DNA from: Augochlora pura
Lineage: Eukaryota > Arthropoda > Insecta > Hymenoptera > Halictidae
Assembly: GCF_028453695.1 (NCBI RefSeq)
Contig: NC_135781.1
Span: 25,233,640-25,297,639, forward strand
Reading direction: 5' to 3'
DNA: 64,000 bases
In this document: one piece after another, positions 1 through 12,797 of the stretch
Position numbering within the stretch: position 1 is the stretch's first letter
Layout: the number at the start of each line of letters is the position of its first letter
Program-made: the position numbers and the translations under genes
Notes under the pieces: generated by a model
Told to the model about the DNA's origin: nothing
Database searches by the model: none
What the model saw: only the letters and a program-made list of their open reading frames with translations

Positions 1-2265
1 GAGTCTCGCAACATGACGACGTCAAATAACTCATAAAATATTCGGTGTACGAAAAAGTGTCTCAGATAGAAGCTACATTACTTGCTGGCGGACTTGCTGC
101 AGTTTTGCGTCATTTTGATTTGAGATGTGGAGGTCATTTTCAATTGTTTATACGGAATGGTTCACGCTTCTGCAAATTATTCTAGAAAATATGGTAAAAT
201 AAATATTTACTGAAATATCAGCAAAAATAAATTATGTTCAATCAACGTGATCGATAGCACAACGTAGTAATACAACTTTATTTTGCGAGCGGCTGTTCAG
301 TATTGATAATTATTTGGTTAGTATCTGAGTAACCAGTCATTTTAGATTCTATTTGGTATAACAGTTCTTTATGTAGAATTTAATGCTTCATCCAAATTTG
401 TGAAGAACGTAAAGCTGATTTCAGTACTACACGTCCTCCTGCAAACGAGACATCTTCTATCTGAAACATTTATGCGTCAACGAATATTTTATGAGATTAT
501 TTATGTCATCATGTTACGAGATTTATCCCGCATGTACAATATAAATGTATGATATACATAGATAAGGATATATACGGTCTCGAGTGTACCTAGACACAGT
601 GCCCCGAAATTCTCTCCGGCCAGTTTCTTGTCGTACGGCGGAACAGATATTTTCGTTCTCTCATTCTGAAATTGACTCGCCCTGGGGGATGCAACCCTAG
701 TGAAAGACGTACAGGCCAATGTAAACCGATGTATCGAGGAAGGAACATGCCCCGGCAGTCCGCTCCGGCGATACCAGTCTCTTCTACCCTCTCCCACCGG
801 AAGCTTTTTCATTCACTACCGAGACCTCCTCGCCCACCCCCATCTCCACCCCCCTTTGCACCCGCGACGAGTACGGTTATTCGCGCTACTTTAAACGTTT
901 CCAACGATACCGCCGAGCCGGGGGGTCGTCGCTCTTGGAGAAATCTCGGCGCGGTTTGCTTATCCGCGAACGAACGGTCCTCGATCGCCAACTAGCGTCA
1001 TAGTACTTCATCTTTCTTTCGGATCCACCCATCGCTGGATTTTTTCAAGAATTCCTCTTCACCGGATCTTTCCCGAACTCTCGTCTCGAGTGGAACGACG
1101 TAGAAAATTGAACCCGCAACGTCGTTTAAAAATTTACGGCATCCTCGTGATTTCTATCGAATTCTTCCATGGTCGTCTTTTAATAATTTACTTGCCATCG
1201 AATCTCTCTTGTCCCTATATTTTTCCGCAATAGTCCTCGCGCTTGTCGTTCCTACGAATATCCTGGTTTCCGCGCTCCTGGACGTATAGTTTTAGTATTC
1301 TTCGTCCGCAAAGTATTAACTCTGCGCTGGCAACCAGGGTCTTTAAATATCTCGGCGAAATGTTCGTCTGTGCACCTCCGTAAATTGCATATTTAAGGAG
1401 GATCTTCGGTAAGAGTACCAGAATTTTTTTGTTTCTTTTTAGTGCCCAGAACAATGCCAGGAGGGTTAACATTTACTAATTACTGCAGGCCGCAGCATTA
1501 TCGTCACTATTGTCTCTAGTTTAATGTATAACAAGTAGACTGCGGATCTTGATTGCAAAATAAAAATTTTCCTCATCGATTACATAAAATGTAATCTGTA
1601 TATTATACACTGTAAACATTACTATGAATTAAGTCGAAGAATAATCTCCATTGGAGGTTTTCTTTTTAATGATATTGATCCTCTCGTTTTCATCGTTGTA
1701 CTATCTCCCGTTTATCCATTTTTGTTGTAAATGCACAACATTCACAGTCTAATATTAATTACGCTTTCAAACGCTAGTTTGAATATCTAATAATGTAATC
1801 TGCCCGCGATACGTCGCCGAACTATACATAACTTGTTTGGCTAGCAAATATGCTTAATATTCTCGTGGCGACAGGGCTCGAAACCAATTTATGCTTACCC
1901 CGACTGACGAACGAACTTGTTCCGACTTCCCCGGAAAAGATTCACGATTTCGAGAGATCACATTAGACGGTTCGTCGTGCAATATTTGCAAGCGCCCGTC
2001 TGCCGGCAAAGCCCCGTGAAAATCGGCGGACCGGTGTCCTCTGTTAGCCTTTCACTCCAGTCGGTTTCCTTCGCGGCACAGTGTCGGCGGGGCCGCATAA
2101 TCGTATCGGGGCGAAATTATTGAACGCGAAATCCGCGGCTTTGAAGTCGCGAGTTGACGCAATCGTCTCGTCCGCCGCTTTATACCGCTTGAGACTTTTT
2201 CTGTGCTCGCTCGTTCTTCTCTTCTTGTTTCTTGAGAACGATCGTAAAACTGGAGGAGGATGCCG

Positions 2266-2295
2266 GAGAAGAAGAAGAAGAAGAAGAAGAAGGAG
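2266..2295. repeat. GAA trinucleotide microsatellite
   Basis: About nine consecutive GAA units, slightly interrupted at each end. Reading frames through it give Lys, Glu or Arg runs and should not be taken as protein evidence. Confidence 0.85.
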
Positions 2296-2831
2296 GATAC
2301 GGCGAAAGAGTACACGGAGAGAACGAAAGGCGTAAAGACGTGCCGCGCTCGCGAAAAGAGACTTTTTGGCGACCTTAATGCTCGGCGCACAGTGGAACGC
2401 GACATTTATTTTCTTGGACATTATCGACCAAAATTAAATGTTCGAAATTTTGCACTGCAGCTTCATGAAATCTCTAACAAGTGATCGTAGCATAAGGTAA
2501 CGCAAAATAATGAACTTTACAGTAGCATTAGGTTTGATACAAATATACTCAAATATGATTATTATGAAAATTCTGGTCTTTCTGTTTTCCAGTTGCTTCA
2601 CTTTCAATAATTATTGCTTAATTTCTATTAGTTTATAAGTTCTTAATGTTTTTCACATTATTGGATGTTTTATTTTCAATGATTTTTTACAAAAAGATAT
2701 TCTGACTTCTTTCAAATTTCATCGTTTAACGACTATATAAAAAATGTTTAACGATTACAGTCTAAAATACCTAAAATCGCTCTTTTAATGGCCTCAAGAA
2801 GTTGAAAAATTAGCTGCTAATAACTGCGACG

Positions 2832-2878
2832 AATAAAATAAATCTAATACCCATACTATATATTAGATTTACTTTATT
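2832..2878. repeat. A+T-rich inverted repeat (hairpin)
   Basis: The left arm AATAAAATAAATCTAATA (2832-2849) is matched by the reverse complement of 2861-2878 with one mismatch in 18, around an 11-base loop. Weaker complementarity continues outward on both sides (for example GAAGTTGAAAAA near 2800 against TTTTTAACTTC near 2925). This makes it a possible decayed fold-back element or a non-functional AT palindrome. Confidence 0.6.
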
Positions 2879-3349
2879 AATCCCAGCTATCAACAGTGAA
2901 TTTCTCTACCTCTTAATTCTTTTTAACTTCTTTCATTTTTGTTTCCTAGTGTGACGATTACTCATTAAAGATTCAATGGAGCTATATCACAAAATTTCGA
3001 CAATTGGCCAATGATGTTCAAGAATATCGGTGTCTCCTTCCACTGTGCGGCGCGAACACGGTCTCGCTCCCAAGATTTGTCCGTCGACCTCTCGCGCGAA
3101 GAAAGGACCGGTTTATAAATATTTCGCGGTTTCGCCGCCCTCGCGCGACCCTCGTCCCTTACCTCGAGAATAATGTCTGCAAGGGTCGGACCGGGCCGGG
3201 CTGGGTCCGATGGCGAGAGTAACCCTTGCTGCCGGTGTCAGGGATCGATAAACAAAATTCGACCACGGCGAAGGAGGAGCACGCGACCAATCCGTGACAC
3301 CGTTCCATTGAATATTAAGCGGCGACGATTGAGCCGCTTGTTCGCAAGC

Positions 3350-3382
3350 GAATCGATTCGAATCGAATCGAATCGACTCGAA
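3350..3382. repeat. CGAAT pentamer microsatellite
   Basis: Tandem CGAAT units with one or two interruptions, in a CpG-rich block. Confidence 0.8.
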
Positions 3383-4931
3383 TGGAATCCCCATTCCATC
3401 GTCGATCCTCGTTACGTCTGCCCCGGGGAACCTTTGTTTAGCAGCTGCTCCCTTTACGGCTGCCGCGCCGGCCCGCGACCGGACTAGGAACTCGCCTGGC
3501 GTCTGGAACACCGTTCGCCACCGGCAAAAATTCGAGTTCATTGCTTCCTACGCGTGTCAAGTGCGAGATCGTATTCTATGCGGCACGGTTTATTGGCCGC
3601 GGCGACGGCCGGTCGCTAAATTCGCGGCTCTATATGGTGAGCAAGATTTACGGAACCGTCCGAGACTACTACCGTCCTGGATCAACCGAATTATATTATT
3701 AATGTTAATAATGATAATTTATTACATACATATATTCACAATATAGGTAAACATATAAATATAGTAAAGTCAAAAATGTCTTAAATTAAATTAATTAGAA
3801 TAACTTAATTAACGAAAACTAAAGAAAATGGGAAAATTTGCCGCTGCGACGGCTGTTAATTCCAATACATATCACATTGGAAAAGCAGGAAACTAATGAT
3901 TAACACTTGGAAGCTGACAATCGCTGAAAGCGCCAGTATTCAGCTTGTACCAGTTCGTATTGTTCGAACGTTATACTTTAATAATTTTATTGTAATTGCG
4001 TCGAAATTATATCATGATTAGTAGCGCCTAGCAAACGGTATCGTTATGTTACAATTTCGAATGCTATTATCGTATTGCTATAAAGCGGTTAGTTCGATTG
4101 TTATACACGGCTAAATGATTGTATTGATTCGAGTAATTATCCACGGTGGCATCTTCTCCATTAAAGACACCTTGATGAATATTTTCCGATTCATTGGAGA
4201 GTTTGAACAATGAATGGGTAAAATTCAACCATCTTCGGTCGTTTAATATTTGTGAAACGCATTGTTTCACAATTCGTTCATTCGCGTTTCAACCGAAGTA
4301 ACCGTCGAGTGTCGTTCGAATTCTTTGTTAATTATCAAAACATTCGCATGGCACCGCTCGTTAGGTATTATTTGGGCGCGCTCCGTTTCTCGCGGCTCAC
4401 CCCGTACGCGTTTCTTTTTCTCGTTGCCGCGGCACGTGTCCCCGACTGCCACGCAGCTGGAACGCGTTCGCGTTTGTAAATATTAAGCGTGTAAATTAAT
4501 TCGGGGCTCGTTTGCGCGAAATTCAAACTTTATTTCTGGCTTGACGGTTTCGCCTGTGCGGCGATTTTTGTCTCTGCGGCGAGTTCTTCTGCGCGCGTCT
4601 CCCATGTTTACGTTCGATTTCCATGTGTGTAATTGGTGTCTGACGGCCGCAGAGGTCTTTCGCGTCGATGCCCGAGCGACCGTTAATATGCTGCTAGCAC
4701 GCGTATTTTCACGTCGAAGGTAATCGACGATGGTGATGCGTCAGTGCTGAATCTACGATAGGGGCGCGCGGGATTTTTGAATATGTTAAATAACTCCTTT
4801 GTTCGTTGGGAACTGCCGCGCCGTTCTGTTCCCGGTTTGTTCGTATTTTGTAGCGAACGAGGATGAAAAGCATCTTTTAAACATGTCCCCGTAAGCAGCG
4901 TGCGAATCCGTGAATTGTGATTGGATACATA

Positions 4932-5482
4932 ACACCGTGAACAAAAAGTAAGGTGAATTTGTTTATAAAATGTAAATTCTTTATTAATTTTTTTCTTATT
5001 TTTTTCCGAGGTTGGTAGGACTGTCTATAACATTTGCCAAGCGACTGTTTGTCAAAAGGTTTAATTATCTCCGAGTTACACGTGTTTTTGTAAACAACCA
5101 AAAGTCATCACGACAATGCACCATGTCATACTGCATCGGTTGTTCGCGACTTTTTTGCCAAAAACTCGACTCATATCGTTCCGCAACCACCGTATTCGCC
5201 TGATTTGGCTCCGTGCGACTTCTGGCTATTCAGCAAACTCAAAAGGCCAATGCGGGGACGCCGTTTTGACACGATCGAGGAGATAAAAACCGAATCGAAG
5301 AAGGTCTTGAAGGCTATACCGGAAAAAGACTATTCCGACTGTTTCGGGGACTGGAAAAAGCGTTGGCAAAAGTGGTTTCTATCGGACGGGGATTGCTTTG
5401 AACGGGATGAAATTGATTTGTAAGAATAAATAAAGAATTTACAGTTTATAAACAAATTCACCTTACTTTTTGTTCACAGTAG
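4932..5482 (+). mobile_element. Internally deleted mariner-like transposon
   Basis: This is a 551-bp element with long terminal inverted repeats. Bases 4937-4985 match the reverse complement of 5429-5477 at 48 of 49 positions, and the outer 5 bp are less conserved. A TA dinucleotide abuts both ends (4930-4931 and 5483-5484), as expected for a Tc1/mariner target-site duplication. Only the C-terminal third of a transposase frame is left, so the element cannot move by itself. Full mariners are about 1.3 kb, so more than half is missing. The near-identity of the ends argues for fairly recent activity. Confidence 0.9.
5106..5423 (+). pseudogene. Mariner transposase, C-terminal remnant
   Basis: An open frame of 105 residues ends at TAA 5421-5423. 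It starts with the HHDNAPCHTA block carrying the second catalytic Asp. Exactly 34 residues later comes the third Asp, in the YSPDLAPCDFWLF block, which is the D34D spacing of classical mariner transposases. It continues through the LKRPMRGRRFDTIEEI and WKKRWQKW segments to a normal-looking C-terminus. The DNA-binding N-terminus and the first catalytic Asp are absent, and an in-frame stop (5091-5093) lies just upstream. The fragment cannot be catalytically active. Confidence 0.92.
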
Positions 5483-5538
5483 TATGCTGGATTTCTTTAC
5501 AAAAGACTCTACGAATAAAGGGAAATGCTACGGTAATA

Positions 5539-5818
5539 TTAATAATAGTAATAATGTTTACTATGTGAACAGAGAATGTTGTAGTAAGGAACACATTGGA
5601 CAGAGATAAAAAGACGGAAAAGTAATAACGTCATAGCAATGAAGGGAGATAGAATAAAACATTTAGTAGTATTAGTAATACGTGTAATATTGACAATAAT
5701 AATAGCAACAGGAGGAGTAATAATAAGAGTAATAAAAATAATGCTAGTGATAAGAATAATAAGAATAGTAATAACGACAATATCAACGAGATCAAGAATT
5801 GAAGATGATCGTGAAAAA
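5539..5818. repeat. Degenerate AAT/GTAATA-rich tract
   Basis: A long imperfect run of AATAATAGTAAT-like triplets with scattered substitutions. It gives artificial Ile/Val-rich or Leu/Ser-rich translations. It starts about 55 bp beyond the right end of the mariner remnant. Confidence 0.7.
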
Positions 5819-6160
5819 TAATATCGGCAGAGTGTTTCAACGCAGTAGAAAAATTTGTTAAAAAATTTAGAGGAAACGCAGAGGACCCATTGTATCTCAA
5901 ACAGAGCTAACAAACGAAATAATGCAGTACCGTAAACTGTAAACTATCAACCGTGAACCCGTACAAAACCCAACACCGACGATTGCGGCCTTCTGCCGGC
6001 AAAGTGCAGCTCAGAGACCTAACAGTTTTCATCGCGGGAATTAATTACTCCCACATACTGTTTCTAACCCATTGAATCAACATATCGGGGAGCGTTTGAT
6101 GAAATTCGCGACCGGATGTCGGGAAACTCCAACCCGATGTAAATATGGCAACCCGCCACC

Positions 6161-6200
6161 GCGCCGCACCTTACCGCACCTTACCGCACCTTACCGCACC
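6161..6200. repeat. 10-bp minisatellite TTACCGCACC
   Basis: Three perfect consecutive copies of TTACCGCACC (6171-6200), preceded by a degenerate copy GCGCCGCACC. Confidence 0.9.
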
Positions 6201-6774
6201 GGGCCCATAAGCCTGCGTCGAACGTGTCGACGTCGAAGGTCTCTGAAGAGACCCGAAGAGCCACAAAAGCGCCATGGTTCGACAAAAGACAGTTTCCCAG
6301 TTTTCCCACGGATCGAGCTTGCGTCGCGTGCGAAACCGTTTCAGATTGTCGCAGGCTTCGGCGAGGAAGCCGACACACGGTCGTCGCTCGATGTGCCCTG
6401 CTGCGGTATAGGGCGTTTGCCAGGTATGGCGTCGGGAGCAGATTTGTTTCGGCGATTCGGTGCCGTGTCCCGATCGGTGGAAATCGAGAGCGGAAAAGGA
6501 GAAATGTAATTCGGGGAGCAGTTCGCGGTAATAATTCTGACGCAATCACGGGGCGCACGTCTACGGGCAGAAAAGGGGAACGGAAGTCGATTACGGAACC
6601 GCGAGCTGGCAACGGCAGCGGCAGAGGCAGCAGTAAACCGTAGCCGCACACGGGAATCCGTACGTTAGTTTTGAACAGTCGTAACCGCATCCGGAAGCTC
6701 CGAGAACCGTGGTACACCTGCGATTGCAGTATTACGTGACTCGTCGTCGATGCCACGATACGACGCGACACGTT

Positions 6775-6811
6775 GCGATGCGATCGGATGCGATCCAATG
6801 CGATCCGATGC
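6775..6811. repeat. 10-bp repeat, unit near CGATCCGATG
   Basis: Three to four imperfect copies of a CGATCSRATG-like unit. The surrounding 40 bp also carry diverged GATACGACGCGACAC-type sequence. Confidence 0.7.
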
Positions 6812-8501
6812 AGGACAATACGATACAACGAGACCCGATACCCCCCTCTGGTACAGTACGATAACCGATAACTTCCACCATCCTATCCCCAATCGATCGG
6901 AAATGCGATTAATCTGCCTGAGAAACGCGAACGAAGAAATCGCCCGAGACAACGATCCCCTGCCTTCCATTTAGGGCAACGGGTCAACGCGACCCTCGCA
7001 TATCGATGACACGATTCCCCAACCCTTTTAAAAACGTATGTAATGCTGGATTCCTCTGTACTCGTGTAAACGCAGGGATCATTTTAAATCCGCATTTTCC
7101 GCCTTTGATTCCGTAGCATTTCTCAGGCTGGAGTTTCCATTTTCTGCTTCGGTACAGCTTTTTATTTAATTAGTTACTTCATGTATCATTCGCTTATAAT
7201 TTAATAGGTTTGCTAAGCGTTTGAGATTACGTATGCAACGATGAGATTAGCTCTTCCATAAACGCTCCTGCATTTAACCAATAATGGGAAGCTGTTGACA
7301 CTAAATCTGCCGCCAATATGACCGATCTCGTACTATTTATTTTTACATTGTCGAAGTTATTGAGGTTCTTGCTTAGAAAGCGATTAAAAAAATTCTTTTA
7401 TTCAAGTTTGAGCCGTTATTAAAATTGCAAAGGGCCTGGATACAATTCAATCTGGCCGTTCGTATGAAGAGTTTTTATAAAGGTTTAGTGTGAAATTAAC
7501 GCCTTTTCTCGCGTACACTCGAATAGCTTAACGCGTACACTTGGTAACAGGTGATTGGTCGACAGAAGAAATCGCGTCGCCAATTTCGCGGAAGATAAAA
7601 ATCCCGCGGAGCGTTCGATTCGATCGTGTTCGCTTTCCCGAAAATAAAACTGTCGTAACGGCACGGAGCAGTCCGGTCGGAACGAATGTTCCGTTCCGGG
7701 AATCTATTATTTCTGTTCGTTAAATATTTTTCATATTTCGCGAAAGAGGGTTTGGCGGAGCTAATAAAACATTGTAATTATGGTGAGTGGTAATGGACGT
7801 GTTAATTAACAGCGGTATTAACCGTCACCGTTATTCTCGCATCGGTCGTGCACCCGGCATCAAAACATCGGGATATCGGATTGGCAAAAAGCTTCGCCGT
7901 TTTTCGCGATACGGCGATGTCCTCGTAGCGACGCGCGGATAAATATTTAATATTGCTAAATACACGCGGCAACGAGTTCACGCTGCACATGAATTTTCGG
8001 CGCGAACTTTTTCAGTTATTTTTGTCGTTATCTTCAACGACCGTGTCCCAGCCGTCCCTTACGTTAATTGACAATCGCGAAACGGCTCGCAGAGGTAAAC
8101 GATCCTAATGGACGGCGGGCTCGCAAATGCAGCGGCGCGAAGGTTCGATAACAGTCCCTACGCGGCGGCGGAAGCAATATTCAAATTCCTCGACTTAACG
8201 AGTAACAGTGGGAACGACAAGAACTAAGCTGGCCGAACAACGAATCCGTCGATGTAACAACGCACCGATTCGGCGCCATACTCGAGATAGCAGGGCATGA
8301 ATTTTCGAGCAAACCCGTTGCTCAAATTGGTTGGTTAACATACTTTGTGTAAGGCCCCTTTACTGACACACCTGGCGGGGGAAAATTAGTGATGTTTGAA
8401 AAAAATCATTTAGAAAATATTTAATGTTTACGGAGCCGATAATTATATTTTAATGACAAATATGTAATAAGGATTTTTAGGATTCCAATAGAGTCTTTTT
8501 A

Positions 8502-8897
8502 TTGGCTCGGGGAATAAGTTCGTAGCGTTTTTATATTTTCATTTATTTCACAACGATTTGTTGCTGGTTGACAAATATATTTATTCGATAGAGCTGTTTC
8601 TGCTCTACGAAACAGTGTTAGTAGTTATAACAATAAATTCATCCATTAATTACTATCTATTATTTATTATTTTTTTTATTACGTGAAAGTAATAAATAAA
8701 TAAAGGAATAATGTAATTTCCGTCTTTGCAAACGTCAAGGAATGTTTTTTTCGCCAAAACCTTGAAATCTGGTTCCAGGTGAATTCTAGCAGCAGAAACA
8801 TCTCCATCGAATTAATATTATACACTTTGTCAAACAGCAACAAATCGTTGCAAAATAAAAGAAAATATAAAAACGCTACGAAGTTATTCCCTAACCT
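8502..8897. mobile_element. Fold-back mariner-type element
   Basis: Two inverted arms of roughly 100 bp (8502-8605 and 8795-8897) share blocks such as GGGAATAA-TTCGTAGCG, TTTTTATATTTTC and CAACGATTTGTTGCTG. The left arm also matches the right further inward (TTCGATAGAGCTGTTTCTGCT against TTCGATGGAGATGTTTCTGCT). The outer ends resemble mariner TIRs of the TTAGGTTGGGGAATAAGT type. The roughly 190 bp between the arms is AT-rich and has no transposase motif I can recognise. I read it as a non-autonomous, internally deleted relic; exact outer borders are uncertain by a few bases. Confidence 0.75.
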
Positions 8898-11541
8898 AAA
8901 ACATAACAAAATTTATACAGATAAATTTTGAGGAAGGTATTAATTTTGTGCCGCGTATGACGTGGACAGAATCTCGCCGTTTTCTGCAAGCAGAGCGATT
9001 CTTTTCATGGACCCGGCGGTCGCCGCTATAATTGGCGGACGCGTAATCGAAGATACTCCACCGCGGGTGCACGGTTTTTGTTCCCGCGGAGAACGTACGG
9101 TTTCCGCGCTCCAATCTTCCCCTCTCATTACGTTCGTTAACAACTGGCCGCGCCAGTTAGTGAAATTTAACAATGCCGGTGCGGAGCCAGGCTCTCTCGC
9201 TCGGTCTTGCGGTTTCTCTTAATTCATCCGGCCTCCGCACGCGTTTCTTTTCCACCCTCGTCCGCCATCCGCCGCGCCGCGCCGCTTTCATTATGCCGAA
9301 GGTGGCATGGTAATGACGCGGCGCGGCGCGGCGTCGCGCAGGACCTTGAGAGACGCTCGGCGAAATTATTTCGCCGTTGACCGTAATAAATCGCGCGTAA
9401 TTGCGGGTCACGGAGCGGCGAGAACAGGTCAGAGACGCGGAACGCGCGTGGCCGACGCGGCGACGACGGAACAAAATAGGACGAAAATGGCTCGTTGAGA
9501 GCGGAAATCCGTCGCGCGGTCGTATTACCGCGGAAAAGCAAACTTCCTTCGCCGGTATAATTAGAAAACTTACGTTTGCCTTGCATATTTCGACGCGGAG
9601 GAATTTGGTTGGGGACGGGCGGAAGCGCGAGGCCGGAACGTTCCAAGCGCACCGGCCGGGTCGGGTTCTCCGCCTCACGGCGGGCGCGAGAACCCTGCTT
9701 TCAAGCCCACCTCCGTTCCCGTTCCGCCAACCCCTGCGCCGTTCTCGCGACCGAAATATAAAATTCTGTTACGTGTCGCCTGACCGAGTTGTTTGTGCAT
9801 TCGGAAAATATGCAAATTAAACTCGTTCCAGTTTCTTTCGTTGCGCGGCGATCCGCGCGGGCTGCGACGCCGCCGTGCCGCTCCTCCGGCCTCTCTTCCC
9901 TCGCCTTCCTCAAGAGGGAGCCGCGGTTATTCGATTTCAGAGGGCCGAATCGTCGAAGCAATCGCACCGAGAAACTTTTCCCTGTGCTACGCCAAACGGG
10001 AGCCTTAAATTCCCGGCAACAAGTGTTTTCCGATTCCCCGCCATCGTCGCACCCTTCGCCCTTTTCCGAATTTCTTGGCTGTCCTTGATCGTCTTCCCTC
10101 TTCCATCTTACTTCTCTCGTAGCCCGTCGATTTGAAGAATAATTCATTAACACGCTCGCTACTATATCCTCGCGTGTGTCACGATCTTCTATTCCTCGTA
10201 AAAGAAATCGAAACAATCCCGTAAATATAATTCTTTAAAATTGTAACACGTACAACATTTAGAGAATTTATATATAAAGCAGTCAAAGTTTTCTCGCTTT
10301 TAAAATTTCTGTTACTATAAAAATGTTTCTGTCAGATTATTTTGCTCGAACTTCTTAAATTAATTCGATCTTGTCATTGTTGTGAACCAACATACGTTAG
10401 TCGTGTTTAGGCCACAGTAGTTGTAGTGTTTTACGATAAATATAATGAATATAATTATGTATGCTGATGGCGCTCAAGCGAACGCGTTAATTCGCACGCG
10501 TTTCGCTTCACGAGCCATGACCGAACCCCTTTTAGTTAAACGCGCTACCTCGAGTACGCTTGTTTTCGAATAATTACCGTAATGCTACTCGTTATCACTC
10601 GATCTCGCGCGGGCAAGAAGGGCTGTCGAATCTCGATCGATAAATATTCGAAGGAGAAATTCGAGCGACAGGGTTTAATAGAAAAGGTTAATATAAAAAG
10701 AGTAATGGAACAGTGTATCGATGGATGTTTCCTCGACATTTTGCTAAAGGCTCGTCCGGTTCTATCGCGCGCAATCAGATTTTCGATAACAATTTTCACT
10801 TGTTCACGTGTCCGAAGAAACTGACGGCTGAATAGGATTTTGATTTCGCGCGGCAGATCGCGTTTAGGGATAAAAATTCGGCAGAAAAACAGCGAAATTC
10901 TATATCGGGTATTCGTCCCGGTCGTTTTTTTTTTTACGCGGGAGTTTTTTGCGATCCGCGAATGTCGCAGCTCGGCCAAGGTTTACCTATTTGTTTCGAA
11001 TCCTTTTCTTCGATTCGGGCAACCATCCGCAAACACGCGACTTCCATTAACACCGGCCGGAAAATTGGTTTTTCTATTTTCGTTCTATGGAACGCACTGG
11101 GCTCGCCGGGCGGGAGCAACAATGGCGATGACGTTCCGAACGAGGAAGAACGGGGGGGAACGGTGGAATAGGAAAAAGCGGGAAGGTAGCGAAGCCGATC
11201 GGGCTCGCCGAGTTAATTTTATTCGACTCGGGCCCGAATCCCGTCGTTAACGCGACCATAAAATATTGCTAATACGATTATCGATGTAACTGTTTGCTTA
11301 ATATACGCAGCGGAATTATAGAGTACCTATCGTCTGTTCCGCAGCCGGTGAACGAAATTTATCGGGCCGCTGCTGTTTTGAAACGTTAATCTGGATTCCG
11401 GCTTCATTTTCCACTCTCTTTGTGCCTCGTTGTACAAGTATCGCGGCAATGGAATTTATTTAACTATAAATCCCCGCATCCTACTCGCCGACCGGCACCG
11501 ACATAAGCCGCGGACCTGCACGCTTATTAATTTATCATTGC

Positions 11542-11543
<2 letters not shown>

Positions 11544-11586
<43 letters not shown>
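11544..11586. repeat. CT dinucleotide microsatellite
   Basis: About 21 uninterrupted CT units. Translations give Leu/Ser or Arg/Glu runs in the two strands. Confidence 0.95.
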
Positions 11587-11588
<2 letters not shown>

Positions 11589-12539
11589 GTGTCGCATTGT
11601 TTTCGAACCACCGTACCACCGCGTACCGCACCGCGTGTTTCAACTGCGGAAAATTCTTCGACTTCGTTCAACCGGCTAACTGTTACCAACCGCAACTGTT
11701 GGAAAACAGACACGATTATCTATTGACGAGTCAGCAATTAATTACCGTAGTTAACTGTTCGCGCACGATCCTGCAGCTATGATAACAATCATCGATGCGA
11801 TCTGATCGATACACTTTTCATAGCATTGTATGGTTTTTCAGCAAGTACATTTTTTAAGTAATACATATCTTAACGCTAGCATACCAGGCCGGATGTTTCA
11901 ATCGAGCCCATTCCTTCCACCGGAAACTGCCGGTGAAAAAAACTCGGTAGATGCATTGGAGGTGGTTCGGAGGAACATGAAGTTTTATTTTTACAACCTG
12001 ATTGACAGAGTCAAAGCAATTAACATTAGTTAAACCGAAACCAGAAAGTTAAAATCTATCATAAGTTGATGACAACTGTTTCGAGATGCTAATCCTTGAA
12101 GTAGACTGACTCAGAAACGTCATTAGATTCTTTAGCTTTCAATGACGAGATCAAGATGTTTGTATTGACAGGGCACGCTGGCGCAAGAAGACGGTTGAAA
12201 CGACGGAGCAGCGATCCAAAAAGGGAGATCATGCTCCAATAGTTTGATCGTCATTCTATCTACAGTCTAGAGCCGATTGCCGATGAAGCAACACCTGCGG
12301 CGAGATAAATCAGCCGACAAGGGGGGGCTCTATATTTGCCGCGCGGCATGAAAAACAGTATGTCGCGCGTTCTTTCAGAAGAGTCGCCGGTTCAATGGCA
12401 CCGTCACACCTGTCTCACCTTTCATTTTGTGTCTATACTTACTCGCGGGGGCGCTCGACGACAAAAAATCGTGCTGCAGAATATCGGGTATCGGGGGGCT
12501 GACGCGCGTCCCCTGCGCTTGTTGCGACTCGCGCGAGCG

Positions 12540-12607
12540 GTTTAGACGAGCGACGACGAGCGAAGGCGAGCGGCGGCGAGCGGAGCAGAGCGGAGACAAG
12601 CGGCGCC
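12540..12607. repeat. Degenerate GAGCGGCGAGCG-type purine repeat
   Basis: An imperfect GAGCGRCGA / GAGCGGAGC run of about 68 bp with 9- to 12-base periodicity. Confidence 0.65.
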
Positions 12608-12765
12608 ACATGGAGACGGTAACCCCGACTCGTAACTAACGATTCCCCGGTAGCCGGCTACGAAAATAAACTATTTATGAATCATTCCGAGAATACACAT
12701 AATTCCCTGGCTCCCTTCTACCACCGCGGCGATCCTCTCTTCCTTTTTAAACGCCTTCGCGGTCC

Positions 12766-12797
12766 CTCTCCCCCTCCCCCTCCCCCCACCCCTATCC
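12766..12797. repeat. C-rich tract
   Basis: A CCCCCTCCCCCTCCCCCC-like run in a longer pyrimidine-rich stretch (about 12720-12830). The complementary strand could form a G-quadruplex. Confidence 0.7.

Larger units (their letters stand above)
1..4931. other. Non-coding stretch, no gene recognised
   Basis: I see no open frame here with recognisable protein similarity or a convincing splice-site pair. The reading frames present are short and overlap on both strands. The stretch alternates AT-rich parts (about 1480-1860, 2490-3000, 3680-4230) and CpG-rich parts (about 640-1000, 1900-2400, 3040-3660, 4260-4740). Separately listed items inside it are a GAA run, an A+T hairpin and a CGAAT pentamer run. 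Confidence 0.6.
5483..8501. other. Non-coding stretch with simple repeats
   Basis: No gene recognised. Frames near 6070-6830 on both strands overlap one another in CpG-rich sequence and show no domain. Separately listed: an ATA-rich tract, a 10-bp minisatellite and a GATGC-type repeat. The parts at 7000-7500 and 8340-8500 are AT-rich and featureless to the eye. Confidence 0.6.
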